Shown: positions 35,189 to 45,010, counted from the stretch's first letter. The stretch is 64,000 nucleotides of DNA from Parasedimentitalea psychrophila (GCF_030285785.1 NZ_CP127247.1:248001-312000), one strand, 5' to 3'. The notes: generated by a model from the letters alone, not told the origin. Numbers and translations are program-made.

Positions 35189-36543
35189 CCCAGGGAATCC
35201 TTGATTGCGGTGACAACGATATCCAGTGCCCGGTCCAGATCCCCGCGCGAAATCGTCAGCGGTGGCGACAAGGTCAACACGGAACCCGCCGAGATTTTAA
35301 AGCTGAGTCCGGCGGCCAGTGAGGCATAGTAGATCATCTCAGCCCGAGCAACGTCAGGGGTTTTATCGGTGCGGTCAGTGACGATCTCAATGCCGAACAT
35401 CAGGCCCCGACCGCGAATATCGCTGACGATGGGACAATCGCCCAACTGATCATGCAGCCGCTCAAGCGCGTAGTGCCCAAGTTCAGCTGCGCGGTCCACC
35501 AGACCCTCGTCCTGGATGATCTGGATGGTAGTCAGAGCGGCCCGTGCAGTGACCGGGTTTTTCTCGTGGGTATAGTGACCGATGGCAAAGTCACCGCAGA
35601 CATCCAGTTCAGGGCGCACAATGCAGGCAGCGATGGGCAGAATACCACCGCCCAGGGCTTTGCCCACCGTCAGGATATCCGGCACGATCCCGTCATGTTC
35701 GCAGCAAAACATCTTGCCGGTTTTGCCCAGACCGGTGGGGATTTCATCCAGGATCAGCAGGGCACCGTGGCGATCACAGGCCGCACGCACGGCCTTCCAG
35801 AACCCCGGAGGCGGCACGATTGGCACCGCCCGCATCGCCTCGGCGATGACGGCAGATACATCGCCTTCACGCTCCAGCACATAGTCGATCATATTGGCAC
35901 AGGCCATGGCGCTGTCTTCCAGCGTTTTGTGACCATAGGGGCAACGGCTGGGGTGGAACGGTGCCACATGTTCGCATCCCGGCAACAGGGGCCCGGCGAT
36001 ATGGCTGCGAAACGTCGCCTCGCCGCCAACCGAGGACGCCCCCATGCCGGCGCCGTGAAAGGCATCCCAGAACGATATGGTTTTGAAACGCCCCGTTGCG
36101 GCGCGGGCAATTTTCAACGCTACCTCGTTGGCGTCGGAACCACCGGTGGTAAACAGGGTTTTGCACAGATCTCCGGGGGCAATCTCGGCCAGTTTCTCGG
36201 CCAGCTCCACCGCTGGATCATTGGTAAAGCGGCGCGGCGCAAAGGGCAGATCATCCAGTTGCGCCTTGATCGCCGCCACCAGTCTGGGATGGCCATAGCC
36301 GATGTGATGCACCGAGTTGCCGTGGAAATCCATCAACCGGCGACCGTCCATGTCCTCGATCCAGATGCCATCCGCGCGTGCGATGGTGCTGACGCAGGGG
36401 CTGGACAGGCTTTGATGCAGAAAGGCATCTGAATCGCGGGCCAGAAGCGGCGCGGATTTTGGCCCGATGGATTGCTTCAGCCAGATCTTGCGGGCGTCCG
36501 AGGTATTGGACTCCCCTTCGGTGTGAACAAGTTTGATTTTCAT
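35185..36543 (-). CDS. pbfA: Class III aminotransferase-fold enzyme, probable (R)-1-hydroxy-2-aminoethylphosphonate ammonia-lyase
   Basis: A 452-residue PLP enzyme. Fold-type I signs are FTTGGSDANEVALKIARAATGR, LILDEIPTGLGKTGKMFCCEH and the PLP lysine in DILTVGKALGGGILP. By itself it would be called a class III aminotransferase. In an operon with phnW, phnA and phnY the best match is PbfA, which removes ammonia from hydroxylated AEP to give phosphonoacetaldehyde, the substrate of PhnY. PhnW already performs the AEP transamination, which supports a different reaction here. ATG at 36543 after GAGGT. The 248-base gap to phnY suggests a separate unit or later addition. Confidence 0.7.
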   Translation of the reverse strand: MKIKLVHTEGESNTSDARKIWLKQSIGPKSAPLLARDSDAFLHQSLSSPCVSTIARADGIWIEDMDGRRLMDFHGNSVHHIGYGHPRLVAAIKAQLDDLPFAPRRFTNDPAVELAEKLAEIAPGDLCKTLFTTGGSDANEVALKIARAATGRFKTISFWDAFHGAGMGASSVGGEATFRSHIAGPLLPGCEHVAPFHPSRCPYGHKTLEDSAMACANMIDYVLEREGDVSAVIAEAMRAVPIVPPPGFWKAVRAACDRHGALLILDEIPTGLGKTGKMFCCEHDGIVPDILTVGKALGGGILPIAACIVRPELDVCGDFAIGHYTHEKNPVTARAALTTIQIIQDEGLVDRAAELGHYALERLHDQLGDCPIVSDIRGRGLMFGIEIVTDRTDKTPDVARAEMIYYASLAAGLSFKISAGSVLTLSPPLTISRGDLDRALDIVVTAIKDSLG

Positions 36544-36791
36544 TTGGACCTCGACTCATAACTTGAGCCCCAGCAGTGGAGCCATGTCAAATACTTCTGC
36601 GTCACGGATTTGGCGGGATTTCCTCGCCTCTAGGACAAAGGGGGCCAGCCCCCTCTGAGGGGCCAAGCAATTGGCCCCTCATTCACCCCCGGGATATTTC
36701 TGGCCAGATGAAGCGACCGGCCAGGTTGGTGTAGGGTGCGTGCTCGCACGCACCGCCAGGCGGGTCTTGCGCGACCCTTGATAACTGGATC
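36544..36791. other. Hairpin-rich gap between phnY and pbfA with conserved intergenic motif
   Basis: No gene. Two clean hairpins: GAGGGGCCAA-GCAA-TTGGCCCCTC (36657-36680) and GGTGCGTGC-TC-GCACGCACC (36735-36754). Between them lies CCCCGGGATATTTCTGGCCA and GATGAAG (36687-36713), the second copy of the element at 1452. They may end or slow transcription after phnY on the minus strand. Confidence 0.65.
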
Positions 36792-38240
36792 TTAATTGGG
36801 CCAGGGCAGCGAGTAGGTCTTGACGTTGGTGAAGAACTTCATCGCCTCGGTGACGCCTTCCTTGACGGCATTGCCGCTGTCTTTGATGCCGCCAAATGGA
36901 GAGGTCTCAATCCGGTAGCCGGGCTGTTCCCAGATGTTGCAGGTGCCCACGTCGAGCCCGTTGATATAGGATATCGCCCGGTTCAGGTCGTTGGTGCAGA
37001 CCCCTGACGACAAGCCGAATTCGGTCGAGTTGGAGATCGCCATCACCTCAACATCATCGTCAGGCACCCGCACGATCGGAATGATCGGGCCAAAGGTTTC
37101 TTCCATCACCAATTCGCTGTCATGGGGCACGTGATCGACCACGATGGGCGGCAACAAGGCGCCGCGCCGACCCGGATGATAGAGGATTTTGGCGCCCTCT
37201 TTTTCGGCCTGATAGACGCGGTTCTCAAACAATTCAGCCGCCTGCGCATGGATCACGCAGCCCAGTTGTGTCTCAGGATCCTGCGGGTCACCAAACTTGA
37301 TCGCCTTGGCCTTTTCCAGCACCAAAGGCACAAACCTGTCGGCGACGGAGTGCTGAACCAGAATACGTTTGATCGCAGTGCAACGCTGGCCCGAGTTGCC
37401 GGTGGCCCCAGCCACAGCGATTGTGGCGGCCTTTTCCAGATCTTCGTCCGTCAAATCGTTGCAGATGATCAGCGGGTCATTGCCGCCCAGCTCCAGCGCC
37501 TGACGTTTATAGCCCGCCTTGGAGGCGATCAGCTTGCCCACTGGCACCCCACCGGTGAAGGTGATGATGTCGATATTTTCATTAAGCATCATCTCTTCGC
37601 CGATATCCTGCGGCAAGCCGGTGACAATCTGGAACATTTCCGGCGGCAACCCGGCTTCGTACAGAATGTCGGCCAGCGCGATCGCCGTCAGCGGAGTCAG
37701 CTCGGTTGGTTTGCACACCATGCAATTGTTAGTGGCAATCGACGGCGCGATCTTGTGGCTGACCATGTTCAGCGGGTGGTTGAACGGGGTGATCGCGCTG
37801 ATCGCCCGCACCGGCTCCCGCTTGGTAAAGATTTTGCGCTCTTTACCGTTATGGGTCAGATCGCACGAGAAAATCTGGCCATCGTCCTGCAGCGCCTGTG
37901 ACGCGGCAAACTGATAGACATCCTGCGCCCGCTTGGTCTCATACAGGGCGTGCTGGTGGCAGATGCCCAGCTCCAGCACCAGCCATTTGGCCAGATACTC
38001 GCGCCGTTCGCCGATCAGCTCACCCGCCCGCTGCAGGATCTGGCTGCGCTCATAGCGGCTGAGTTTGGACTTGTAGGCAGCGGCGATTTCAAAGGCCCGC
38101 TTGGCGTGTTCGGCAGTGCCCGCAGGCACTGTGCCGATCACCTCATCGGTATAGGGATACTTCACCTCGATGACCGCGTCGGTAAAGACAATCTCTCCAC
38201 CGATGCGCATACCTTCGTGTCGGATTTCTGTTTTGCTCAT
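36792..38240 (-). CDS. phnY: Phosphonoacetaldehyde dehydrogenase
   Basis: A 482-residue NAD(P)-dependent aldehyde dehydrogenase. The conserved parts are [10 protein letters not shown] (oxyanion Asn), [17 protein letters not shown], the general base in [10 protein letters not shown] and the nucleophile Cys in [16 protein letters not shown]. With PhnW and PhnA on either side it should oxidise phosphonoacetaldehyde to phosphonoacetate. The ATG at 38240 has GGACGGAA before it and lies 14 bases behind the phnA stop. An earlier in-frame start would add MRVDGT and is less likely. Confidence 0.93.
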   Translation of the reverse strand: MSKTEIRHEGMRIGGEIVFTDAVIEVKYPYTDEVIGTVPAGTAEHAKRAFEIAAAYKSKLSRYERSQILQRAGELIGERREYLAKWLVLELGICHQHALYETKRAQDVYQFAASQALQDDGQIFSCDLTHNGKERKIFTKREPVRAISAITPFNHPLNMVSHKIAPSIATNNCMVCKPTELTPLTAIALADILYEAGLPPEMFQIVTGLPQDIGEEMMLNENIDIITFTGGVPVGKLIASKAGYKRQALELGGNDPLIICNDLTDEDLEKAATIAVAGATGNSGQRCTAIKRILVQHSVADRFVPLVLEKAKAIKFGDPQDPETQLGCVIHAQAAELFENRVYQAEKEGAKILYHPGRRGALLPPIVVDHVPHDSELVMEETFGPIIPIVRVPDDDVEVMAISNSTEFGLSSGVCTNDLNRAISYINGLDVGTCNIWEQPGYRIETSPFGGIKDSGNAVKEGVTEAMKFFTNVKTYSLPWPN

Positions 38241-38254
38241 GGTTCCGTCCACCC

Positions 38255-39499
38255 TCAAAGCGCCGCTGCAGTGGTGGCGTAAAACAAAGCATCAAAGTTG
38301 CGCAGATCCGGCTTATTGCCCAGATCAATCACCCGGTTGACGATGAAGGGCACCACCTGCTCGGTCAATCCACCGTGGCTGCGCAGCGGTTCGTTCAGCG
38401 CCGCCAGATCGTGGCGGTGTTCAGAGGTGCCGATGCAGATGTTTTCACCGGAGACCATCACGATATCGCCAATGCGGTCGGCGGGCAGTTCAAACTTCTC
38501 AACCGCACGTTCGCGGGTCAGAACATCGGTCATGCCGTCGATGGCTTGCAGCCGGGCAATGACGTCGTTGCGGTCGGCGCCTTCGGGCAGATAGGCGGTG
38601 GCAAAGGACCCCAGCGCGCCGTGGTGTACGACGTAAGGGTCGGTGATCGGCAGGATCACCCGCGCCGCGGCCTCGCCCAGCCATTCGTCCAGCACGTCCT
38701 GCACATAGATCACGGCGGGAGAGCCATCAGCCAGGTGCTTGGGTTTCATACCGTGATCGGCGGTAACAACAATCGCAGCGCCCATTTCATCCAGCTGGGT
38801 CAGGTACTTGTCGAACATTTCATAGAAGGATTTTGCATCCGCCTGATCGGGTGCGTATTTGTGCTGCACGTAGTCGGTGGTGGTCAGATACATCACGTCC
38901 GGCTGCCAATCCGCCAGTAGTTTGACACCCGCAGCAAAGACAAATTCCGACAGATCAGCCGAATAGACCTCGGGCTGCGCCATGCCCAGCCATGTGCTGG
39001 CGGCGTCCTGACCGTGCACGGCGACGGTGGAAGTGTCCGATTTCTCGGCCGAGAAACATTTGGCGCGGTCATCGTCGAACGACAGGCCTGCCCCCAGCAA
39101 TGCGCGCAGCTTGTCCTTGGCGGTAACAATCGCCACCTTGGCGCCGGCCTCGTAGAATTTGGCGAACACGGTGGGGGCGCGCAGGAAGCGCACGTCGTTC
39201 ATCATCACTTCTTCACCGGTTTCCGGCTCGTAGAGAAAATTGCCGCAGATGCCGTGAACGCTTGGCGGGCGGCCGGTGGCGATGGACAGATTGTTGGGGT
39301 TGGTGAAGGACGGGATCACCGAGTGGGCCAGCCGGTTGGTGCCGGTCTCGCGCATGCGCTTCAGCGTTGGCATCAGACCATCGGCGATGGCCTTGTCCAG
39401 GTATTCCGGCTCGCAGCCGTCCAGACAGATCGCAATCGCGCAAACCTTGGGGGTGGGATAGATGCGGCCGTTGGCTTCGATAGGGGATTGAATAGTCAT
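38255..39499 (-). CDS. phnA: Phosphonoacetate hydrolase
   Basis: A 414-residue member of the alkaline phosphatase superfamily that splits phosphonoacetate to acetate and phosphate. Metal and nucleophile sites are seen in [28 protein letters not shown] (catalytic Thr), [26 protein letters not shown] and [11 protein letters not shown]. PhnA is specific to this pathway, which makes the annotation of phnY firm. RBS AAGGAAG precedes the ATG. It follows phnW by 18 bases. Confidence 0.95.
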   Translation of the reverse strand: MTIQSPIEANGRIYPTPKVCAIAICLDGCEPEYLDKAIADGLMPTLKRMRETGTNRLAHSVIPSFTNPNNLSIATGRPPSVHGICGNFLYEPETGEEVMMNDVRFLRAPTVFAKFYEAGAKVAIVTAKDKLRALLGAGLSFDDDRAKCFSAEKSDTSTVAVHGQDAASTWLGMAQPEVYSADLSEFVFAAGVKLLADWQPDVMYLTTTDYVQHKYAPDQADAKSFYEMFDKYLTQLDEMGAAIVVTADHGMKPKHLADGSPAVIYVQDVLDEWLGEAAARVILPITDPYVVHHGALGSFATAYLPEGADRNDVIARLQAIDGMTDVLTRERAVEKFELPADRIGDIVMVSGENICIGTSEHRHDLAALNEPLRSHGGLTEQVVPFIVNRVIDLGNKPDLRNFDALFYATTAAAL

Positions 39500-39517
39500 G
39501 GGTCTTCCTTTGTGTCT

Positions 39518-40705
39518 TCAGGCCGCCAGCTTGGCGCGTTCTTCCAGTGCTCGGGCCGGAGGGGTCGCGGATTTCACGCCCATCTCTGCCAGAGTATCCC
39601 TAGCTGCGGCAACCACCTGCCGCATAACATGTTCATCCATCTGACCGATACAGCCGACGCGGAAACTGTCCACCACGGTGAGCTTGCCAGGATAGATGAT
39701 AAAGCCCTTTGCCTTCATCAGAGCGTAAAATTCGGCAAAGACGAATTTTGGATCCTCCGGGCAGAAAAAGGTCACAATGATCGGCGACAGCCAGCGGTCT
39801 TTGAGCAGGGTTTCAAAGCCCAAGCCGCGCAGGCCGGCCACCATCACATCACGGTTGCGGGCATAGCGTGCGCCACGGCCCTCAACCCCGCCCTCGGCCT
39901 CGTGGGCGCGCAGCGCCACAAGAAAGGCGGCCACCACATGGGTGGGCGGGGTGAACCGCCACTGGCCGGTTTTGTTCATTGTGGCCCATTGCGCATGCAC
40001 ATCCAGGCTCATCGAGGTGCTGTTGCCCTTGGCCGCTTCCAGCTCGCTTTTGCGGGCGATGATAAAGCCAAATCCGGGAACGCCCTCGATGCATTTATTG
40101 GCCGAGGACACCAGCGCCTCGTATCTGACCTGCGCCACCTCTAGTGGGATCGCGCCAAAGGCCGACATGCTGTCGACCAGCAGTTTGCGGCCCGCAGCAT
40201 AGGTCACCTGCGAGATTTCCTCGACCGGGTTCAAGATGCCCGAGCTGGTTTCGCAGTGGATCGCCACCACATGGGTGATCGCCGGGTCATCGGCCAGAAT
40301 TTGCGCCACTTCATCGCCGCGCGGTGGCAGATAATCGCCTTTGTCCAACACCACGTGATCGCGGCCCAGATACTCAAGGGTCTGTACTGTTCGCTGGCCG
40401 TAGGCGCCATTGGCCAGCACCAGAACCTTGCCGTCACGCGGCACAAAGCTGCCCAGCATCGCCTCAACCGAGAAGGTGCCGCTGCCCTGCATTGGCACGC
40501 AGTCAAAATCCTCTGCCCCCTGCCCCAGCATCGCCAAAAGACGGCGGCGCATTTCGGCGGTCATGGCGCGAAAGTCATCGTCCCAGCTGCCCCAGTCGCG
40601 CAGCATCGCCTCTTTTACCGGGAATGAGGTCGTCAACGGCCCCGGTGTCAACAAATATGGCTCGCCCAATCGGGGGGCTGGAAGCGTGCTGTTTGGGCTA
40701 GTCAT
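39518..40705 (-). CDS. phnW: 2-aminoethylphosphonate:pyruvate transaminase
   Basis: A 395-residue PLP aminotransferase that turns AEP and pyruvate into phosphonoacetaldehyde and alanine. LLTPGPLTTSFPVKEAMLRDWGSWDDDF is the usual start; DSMSAFGAIPLEV and SSANKCIEGVPGFGFIIARK with the PLP lysine follow. The ATG at 40705 has GGAG ten bases before it; the longer frame adds eleven residues without support. First gene of the catabolic operon, divergent from a LysR regulator. Confidence 0.95.
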   Translation of the reverse strand: MTSPNSTLPAPRLGEPYLLTPGPLTTSFPVKEAMLRDWGSWDDDFRAMTAEMRRRLLAMLGQGAEDFDCVPMQGSGTFSVEAMLGSFVPRDGKVLVLANGAYGQRTVQTLEYLGRDHVVLDKGDYLPPRGDEVAQILADDPAITHVVAIHCETSSGILNPVEEISQVTYAAGRKLLVDSMSAFGAIPLEVAQVRYEALVSSANKCIEGVPGFGFIIARKSELEAAKGNSTSMSLDVHAQWATMNKTGQWRFTPPTHVVAAFLVALRAHEAEGGVEGRGARYARNRDVMVAGLRGLGFETLLKDRWLSPIIVTFFCPEDPKFVFAEFYALMKAKGFIIYPGKLTVVDSFRVGCIGQMDEHVMRQVVAAARDTLAEMGVKSATPPARALEERAKLAA

Positions 40706-40783
40706 AATGATCTCCGGCACTCGTTTCATGGCTAGCATTGCGGCATTCAGATCTATATGTAAAATTGCAAATAACGATCACTT

Positions 40784-40800
40784 TATAAGCCCTGCTTATA
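40784..40800. promoter_or_regulatory. Inverted repeat between phnW and its LysR regulator
   Basis: TATAAGC (40784-40790), CCT, GCTTATA (40794-40800) in the 114-base divergent region. It has the T-N11-A form expected of a LysR-type recognition site and ends 19 bases before the regulator start, fitting autorepression and control of phnW. The whole divergent region is AT-rich compared with the genes. Confidence 0.6.
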
Positions 40801-40819
40801 TCAAAACGGAGACCGGAAA

Positions 40820-41686
40820 ATGCGCCATAGCCAGTTGAAAGCCTTTCACCATGTGGCGCTGTTGGGCGGGTTCTCACGCGCGGCTGAAGCGCTGCACCTG
40901 ACCCAGCCGGCGATCTCGGAGCAGGTGCGCAAACTGGAGCAGCAGCATGATGTGTTGCTGTTCAGTCGCGACCGCAAGCGAGTGCAATTGACCGAGGCCG
41001 GCCACCAGTTGTTCCTGCGGACAAAACAGTATTTCGAGATCGAGCTGCAGATCCATGATTACCTGACTGAAACCAGCGCTGCGGTGCACGGAACCCTGCG
41101 CATCGTCGCGGATTCGGCGCATCACGTCACCGATATCCTGCGCCTCTATCGCCAGCGCTATCCCAATGTCACCCTGAGCCTGCGGGTCGGCAATACCGAA
41201 GAAATCCTGGAAGAGTTGCGCGCCTATAACGCCGAGATTGGTGTGGCCGGCAGCCCATCGCCGGGCAAGGACATGGATATGCTGGATCTGGGCGCAACCG
41301 AGATCATCGGCTTTGCCAGCAAGGATCTGTTGCCAGCGGGCAAGACCTCGGTGACGCTGAAAGAACTGGCGACTATGCCGCTGATTTTTCGCGAGGTTGG
41401 CTCAAAGACCCGCGAGAAACTGGTTCAGGAGGCGGCGAAGCAGGGCATCACGCTGCTGCCGGCGATTGAGGCCGAAGGCCGTGAGGCGGGGCGCGAGGTT
41501 GTGGCTTCGGGGGCTGGCATTGGCTTTGTCTCAAGGGCGGAATTTGGCAGCGACGCGCGGTTAGTGCCGCTAAAGATTGACGGTTTGAACATCAACATGA
41601 GTGAATCTCTGGTGCATCTATCGCAGCGCCGGGATGTCAAAGTCATCCGCTCATTCATGGACTGCGCCCGCAGCCTGCAGGGTTAA
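40820..41686 (+). CDS. LysR family regulator of the phosphonate genes
   Basis: A 288-residue LysR-type regulator. The N-terminal helix-turn-helix RHSQLKAFHHVALLGGFSRAAEALHLTQPAISEQVRKLE is standard, and the effector domain starts near residue 90 (GTLRIVADSAHHVTDIL). It is divergent from phnWAY and convergent with the AEP importer, so the likely inducer is AEP or a product of it. ATG at 40820 with CGGAGACCGG upstream. A gene symbol is not given, as several unrelated regulators serve this role. Confidence 0.85.
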   Translation: MRHSQLKAFHHVALLGGFSRAAEALHLTQPAISEQVRKLEQQHDVLLFSRDRKRVQLTEAGHQLFLRTKQYFEIELQIHDYLTETSAAVHGTLRIVADSAHHVTDILRLYRQRYPNVTLSLRVGNTEEILEELRAYNAEIGVAGSPSPGKDMDMLDLGATEIIGFASKDLLPAGKTSVTLKELATMPLIFREVGSKTREKLVQEAAKQGITLLPAIEAEGREAGREVVASGAGIGFVSRAEFGSDARLVPLKIDGLNINMSESLVHLSQRRDVKVIRSFMDCARSLQG

Positions 41687-41688
41687 CA

Positions 41689-41718
41689 GCCCCCCACCAA
41701 AATTCATTGGCGGGGGGC
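41689..41718. terminator. Hairpin between convergent lysR and importer genes
   Basis: GCCCCCCACC (41689-41698) and GGCGGGGGGC (41709-41718) pair with one A-C mismatch around an AAAATTCATT loop. It sits in the 44-base gap between two converging genes and may stop transcription both ways, though the T-tracts are poor. Confidence 0.55.
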
Positions 41719-41730
41719 GTTTAGAATGGC

Positions 41731-43752
41731 TTAGCGGGCGCGCCAGGCCTGGGTGCGGCGCAGGATGCCCTTGGAGGCAATCAGGTGGATAATGCGCGCA
41801 CCTGCGTTGGTGTAGAAAATCATCATCCCCATCGCCGCCGCCGGAGCGATATCGCCCGCATCATCCATGTTCAGCACCGCGATCGAGGCGAGCGAGGTTT
41901 TGGGTGAATAGAGGAACACCACCGCCGACACTGTCGTCATCGCATTGACGAACAGGTAGATCGAGATATCCAGCACCGCCGGCAGGCAAACCGGCACCGT
42001 CACCCGGCTGAACAATTTCAGGGTTGGCTGCTTGAGCGAGGCCGACACCGATTCAAACTCGCGGTCCATCTGTTTCAGCGCCGTCACTGCCGTCAGGTGC
42101 GACACCGTGTAAAAGTGCGTCACAGCCGAGATCACCAGAATGGCCATGGTGCCGTAGATCCAGTTCAGCGGATTGGCCGGATTGTTGAAGAAAAAGATAT
42201 AGGCCAGGCCCAGCACCATTCCGGGGATCGCCATCGGCAGCATTGCGATCATCTGGAACAGCGAGCGCCCCACACGAAAGCCATTGGATTTCTCCACCAG
42301 ATAGGCGCCGAAAAAGATCACCGAGGTGCCGATGACTGCCGTCAGCAGACCCAGTTTGATCGAGTTGTAATACGAGGCCCAACCGCCGCCGTCCATCTTG
42401 TCGAACTGATAGTTGTTCAGGCTGAGCGACAGATCGTAGGGCCAGAATTTGATCAGCGCCGCAAACTGGCAGACCGCCAGGATACCGATGATGAAGATGC
42501 CAACCAGGCTGGAATAGATCAGAAAGATCCGGTCCATTTTTGCGTCTGGGCTGGGCTGGAACGGAACTGAGCGCGCCGACAGGGTGGCCACCTGTTTGCT
42601 CTGCACATAACGATCCAGCGCAAAGGCAAAGATCGCCGGCACAATCAGCACCACCGACACCACCGCGCCCATCTCAAAGTTCTGCTGGCCGATCACCTGT
42701 TTGTAGATGTCCACCGCCAGCATATTGAACTGACCGCCGATCACTTTGGGCAGGCCAAAATCGGTGATCACCAGATTGAACACCACAAAGCCAGCCGAGA
42801 TCAGCCCGTAACGGGCGCTGGGGATGGTGACAGTCCAGAAGGTGCGCCAGGGCGAGGCCCGCAGCGACACCGCCGCCTCGTACAGGCGGGCATCAGAGAT
42901 CGCCAGCGCGGTTGAAATGATCAGGAAAGCATGTGGAAAGGTGAAGAACACCGAGCCGATGATAATGCCGATCGGGCCATAGATACTGGCGCCGAACAGC
43001 AGCTCCTTGAGCATGCCCTGATTGCCGAACAGATAGACCAGCGCAATGCCGGGCAGCAGCGACGGCACCAGAATCGGCGCCATGGCAATCAGCCGGAACG
43101 CGCCCTTAAAGCGCATGCAACTGCGGTTCAGCGCATAGGCGAACCAGAACGCCAGGGTGACGGTGACCACGGTGCTGATCACCGCGATGAACAGCGAGTT
43201 CTTGATCGAGTTGAACAGAGCCGGGGTTGAGAAATAATTGCTGAAATTGTCCAACCCGGTGGATTTCATCGGCCGCAATTGCACCCGGCGGAAACTGTTG
43301 CTGTCCAGCTCGAGCCAGGTGGACTCGTCATGCAGGGTTGAGCCGACGAGGAACCGACCGCCAGGCTGCGCATTGCGGATCTGGTACATCACCGGGCTGC
43401 GGAAGCTGAAATCGGGGAATAGTTTGCTCACCGGCAGGCGACCGTCTGATCCGGTGCTGAGATCGGCGTTGTCAAAGACCCCCACGGCAGCGTTCAGATC
43501 CGCCGGGTTCAACACCGTGCCGTCAAACACCCCATCCTGATCTGACACCTGCATTTCATATTGTGACAGCTCAAACCGGTAGGTGGAGAAGGATTTGGAC
43601 AGCATCACGTAGAGCGGCAGCGCCAGGGTCACCACCAGATACAGCGCGATCACAATCATACCGCCGCGCATAACGATGTCATCGCGGCTCAGCTTGCCCT
43701 TGATCACCGGTCCGGGTGGCATCGTGGTGAGGTCAGTTGTTGTCTCAGTCAT
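41731..43752 (-). CDS. 2-aminoethylphosphonate ABC transporter, double permease
   Basis: A 673-residue inner-membrane permease with two BinD-type halves: helices around FIAVISTVVTVTLAFWFAYAL to the EAA-like loop EAAVSLRASPWRTFWTVTIPSARYG, and a second set ending with the loop FESVSASLKQPTLKLFSRVTVPVC. A periplasmic loop of about 125 residues follows TM1. The layout equals the PhnU2 family of putative AEP importers. The ATG at 43752 shares one base with the stop of the ATPase gene; a GTG directly before it is possible. Confidence 0.85.
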   Translation of the reverse strand: MTETTTDLTTMPPGPVIKGKLSRDDIVMRGGMIVIALYLVVTLALPLYVMLSKSFSTYRFELSQYEMQVSDQDGVFDGTVLNPADLNAAVGVFDNADLSTGSDGRLPVSKLFPDFSFRSPVMYQIRNAQPGGRFLVGSTLHDESTWLELDSNSFRRVQLRPMKSTGLDNFSNYFSTPALFNSIKNSLFIAVISTVVTVTLAFWFAYALNRSCMRFKGAFRLIAMAPILVPSLLPGIALVYLFGNQGMLKELLFGASIYGPIGIIIGSVFFTFPHAFLIISTALAISDARLYEAAVSLRASPWRTFWTVTIPSARYGLISAGFVVFNLVITDFGLPKVIGGQFNMLAVDIYKQVIGQQNFEMGAVVSVVLIVPAIFAFALDRYVQSKQVATLSARSVPFQPSPDAKMDRIFLIYSSLVGIFIIGILAVCQFAALIKFWPYDLSLSLNNYQFDKMDGGGWASYYNSIKLGLLTAVIGTSVIFFGAYLVEKSNGFRVGRSLFQMIAMLPMAIPGMVLGLAYIFFFNNPANPLNWIYGTMAILVISAVTHFYTVSHLTAVTALKQMDREFESVSASLKQPTLKLFSRVTVPVCLPAVLDISIYLFVNAMTTVSAVVFLYSPKTSLASIAVLNMDDAGDIAPAAAMGMMIFYTNAGARIIHLIASKGILRRTQAWRAR

Positions 43753-44864
43753 CACACAGCCTCCGGGCGGGCAAAGGCCATCAATCGGTTTTCGGGCAGT
43801 TCAACAACCATCGCCTTGCCCTCGCCCAGCTCTAGCCGGCGCACCGCGTTAATAGAGAAATCAGCGATCAGCTCAGAGGCGCCAAAGCGGTCGCTGTGCA
43901 GGTGGCAGCGCCAGAACGAGCCGAGGAATTCCATCTCCTTCAACATGACTTCGATGCAATTGCTGTTTTGTGCATCGGGGACAAAGCCAGCCTCGTGCGG
44001 GATGATGTCCTCGGGGCGGATGGCGGCGACCACTGGGCTGCCGGCGGCAAATTTATGACTGATGCAGGCATAGTTTTCCGACCCCAACGACAGCTGGCCG
44101 TCAGAGGCTACGGTGGAGTCGATCTGGTTCATCTCACCAATGAAGTCGGCGACAAACAGATTGGCCGGTTCGCGGTAGATCTCAGTGGGCGAGCCGACCT
44201 GTTCGATCACCCCTTGGTTCATCACCACAATCTTATCGGCCATGGTCAGCGCCTCTTCCTGATCGTGGGTCACCATAACGGTGGTCACGCCAAGTTTGCG
44301 CTGTAACTCTTTGATTTCGTGACGCAAATGCACCCGCACCTTGGCATCCAGTGCCGACAGCGGTTCATCCAGCAACAACAAGCCGGGATTGGTGGCAATG
44401 GCGCGCGCCAGCGCAATGCGCTGCTGCTGGCCTCCGGACAGTTGCGCCGGGTATTTTTTGCCCTGCTCGGGCAAGCCCACCAGATGCAGTAATTCACTGA
44501 CCCGCGCGGTGATTTCAGATTTGCCGCGGCCGGTATTTTCCAAACCAAAGGCGATGTTTTTCTCGATCGTCAGGTTGGGGAACAGGGCGTAAGACTGGAA
44601 CACAATGCCAAAGTCACGCTCGGAGGGAGGCAGGTTCGACACATCCTTGCCATCCTGCAAAACCTGACCCCTGGTCTGTAGATCCAGCCCGGCGATAGCG
44701 CGCAGCAGGGTGGTTTTTCCGCAACCCGAGGGCCCCAGAAAACAAATGAACTCGCCCTCGTTTATGTCTAGGGAAATGTCTTTGAGCGCCAGGAAATCGC
44801 CAAAGGCTTTCCAGAGGTTAGTGATGCTCAGATAGAGATCACCAGATGCTGTTGCTTGCGTCAC
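43752..44864 (-). CDS. 2-aminoethylphosphonate ABC transporter, ATPase
   Basis: A 370-residue ABC ATPase. Walker A is GPSGCGKTT, the signature LSGGQQQR, Walker B LLLLDEPLSALD, and the H-loop VTHDQEEAL; a TOBE-like domain fills the last 110 residues. It powers the permease at 41731. The start is taken as the GTG at 44864, with GAAGGA ten bases before it; the open frame reaches further upstream through sequence without family similarity. The 146-base gap to the binding-protein gene holds the hairpin GGGGCA-AGGT-TGCCCC (44963-44978), often seen after highly expressed binding proteins. Confidence 0.88.
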   Translation of the reverse strand: MTQATASGDLYLSITNLWKAFGDFLALKDISLDINEGEFICFLGPSGCGKTTLLRAIAGLDLQTRGQVLQDGKDVSNLPPSERDFGIVFQSYALFPNLTIEKNIAFGLENTGRGKSEITARVSELLHLVGLPEQGKKYPAQLSGGQQQRIALARAIATNPGLLLLDEPLSALDAKVRVHLRHEIKELQRKLGVTTVMVTHDQEEALTMADKIVVMNQGVIEQVGSPTEIYREPANLFVADFIGEMNQIDSTVASDGQLSLGSENYACISHKFAAGSPVVAAIRPEDIIPHEAGFVPDAQNSNCIEVMLKEMEFLGSFWRCHLHSDRFGASELIADFSINAVRRLELGEGKAMVVELPENRLMAFARPEAV

Positions 44865-45010
44865 GAGATTGGTCCTTCGGTCTGCGCTATGCGCACGGGC
44901 CGACACGTCGCGGCCAAGGCCACCGTACGCTGCCGGAATAATTTGGGAGATAGGGGGAACGAGGGGCAAGGTTGCCCCCCGTCCGTCAGTGCTTATTTAG
45001 GAGTCAGTTC

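Noticed and set aside
35185-36543. Plain omega-transaminase or beta-alanine:pyruvate aminotransferase call
   Set aside because: Possible from sequence alone, but the phnW-phnA-phnY context makes the PbfA lyase more likely; kept as the alternative.
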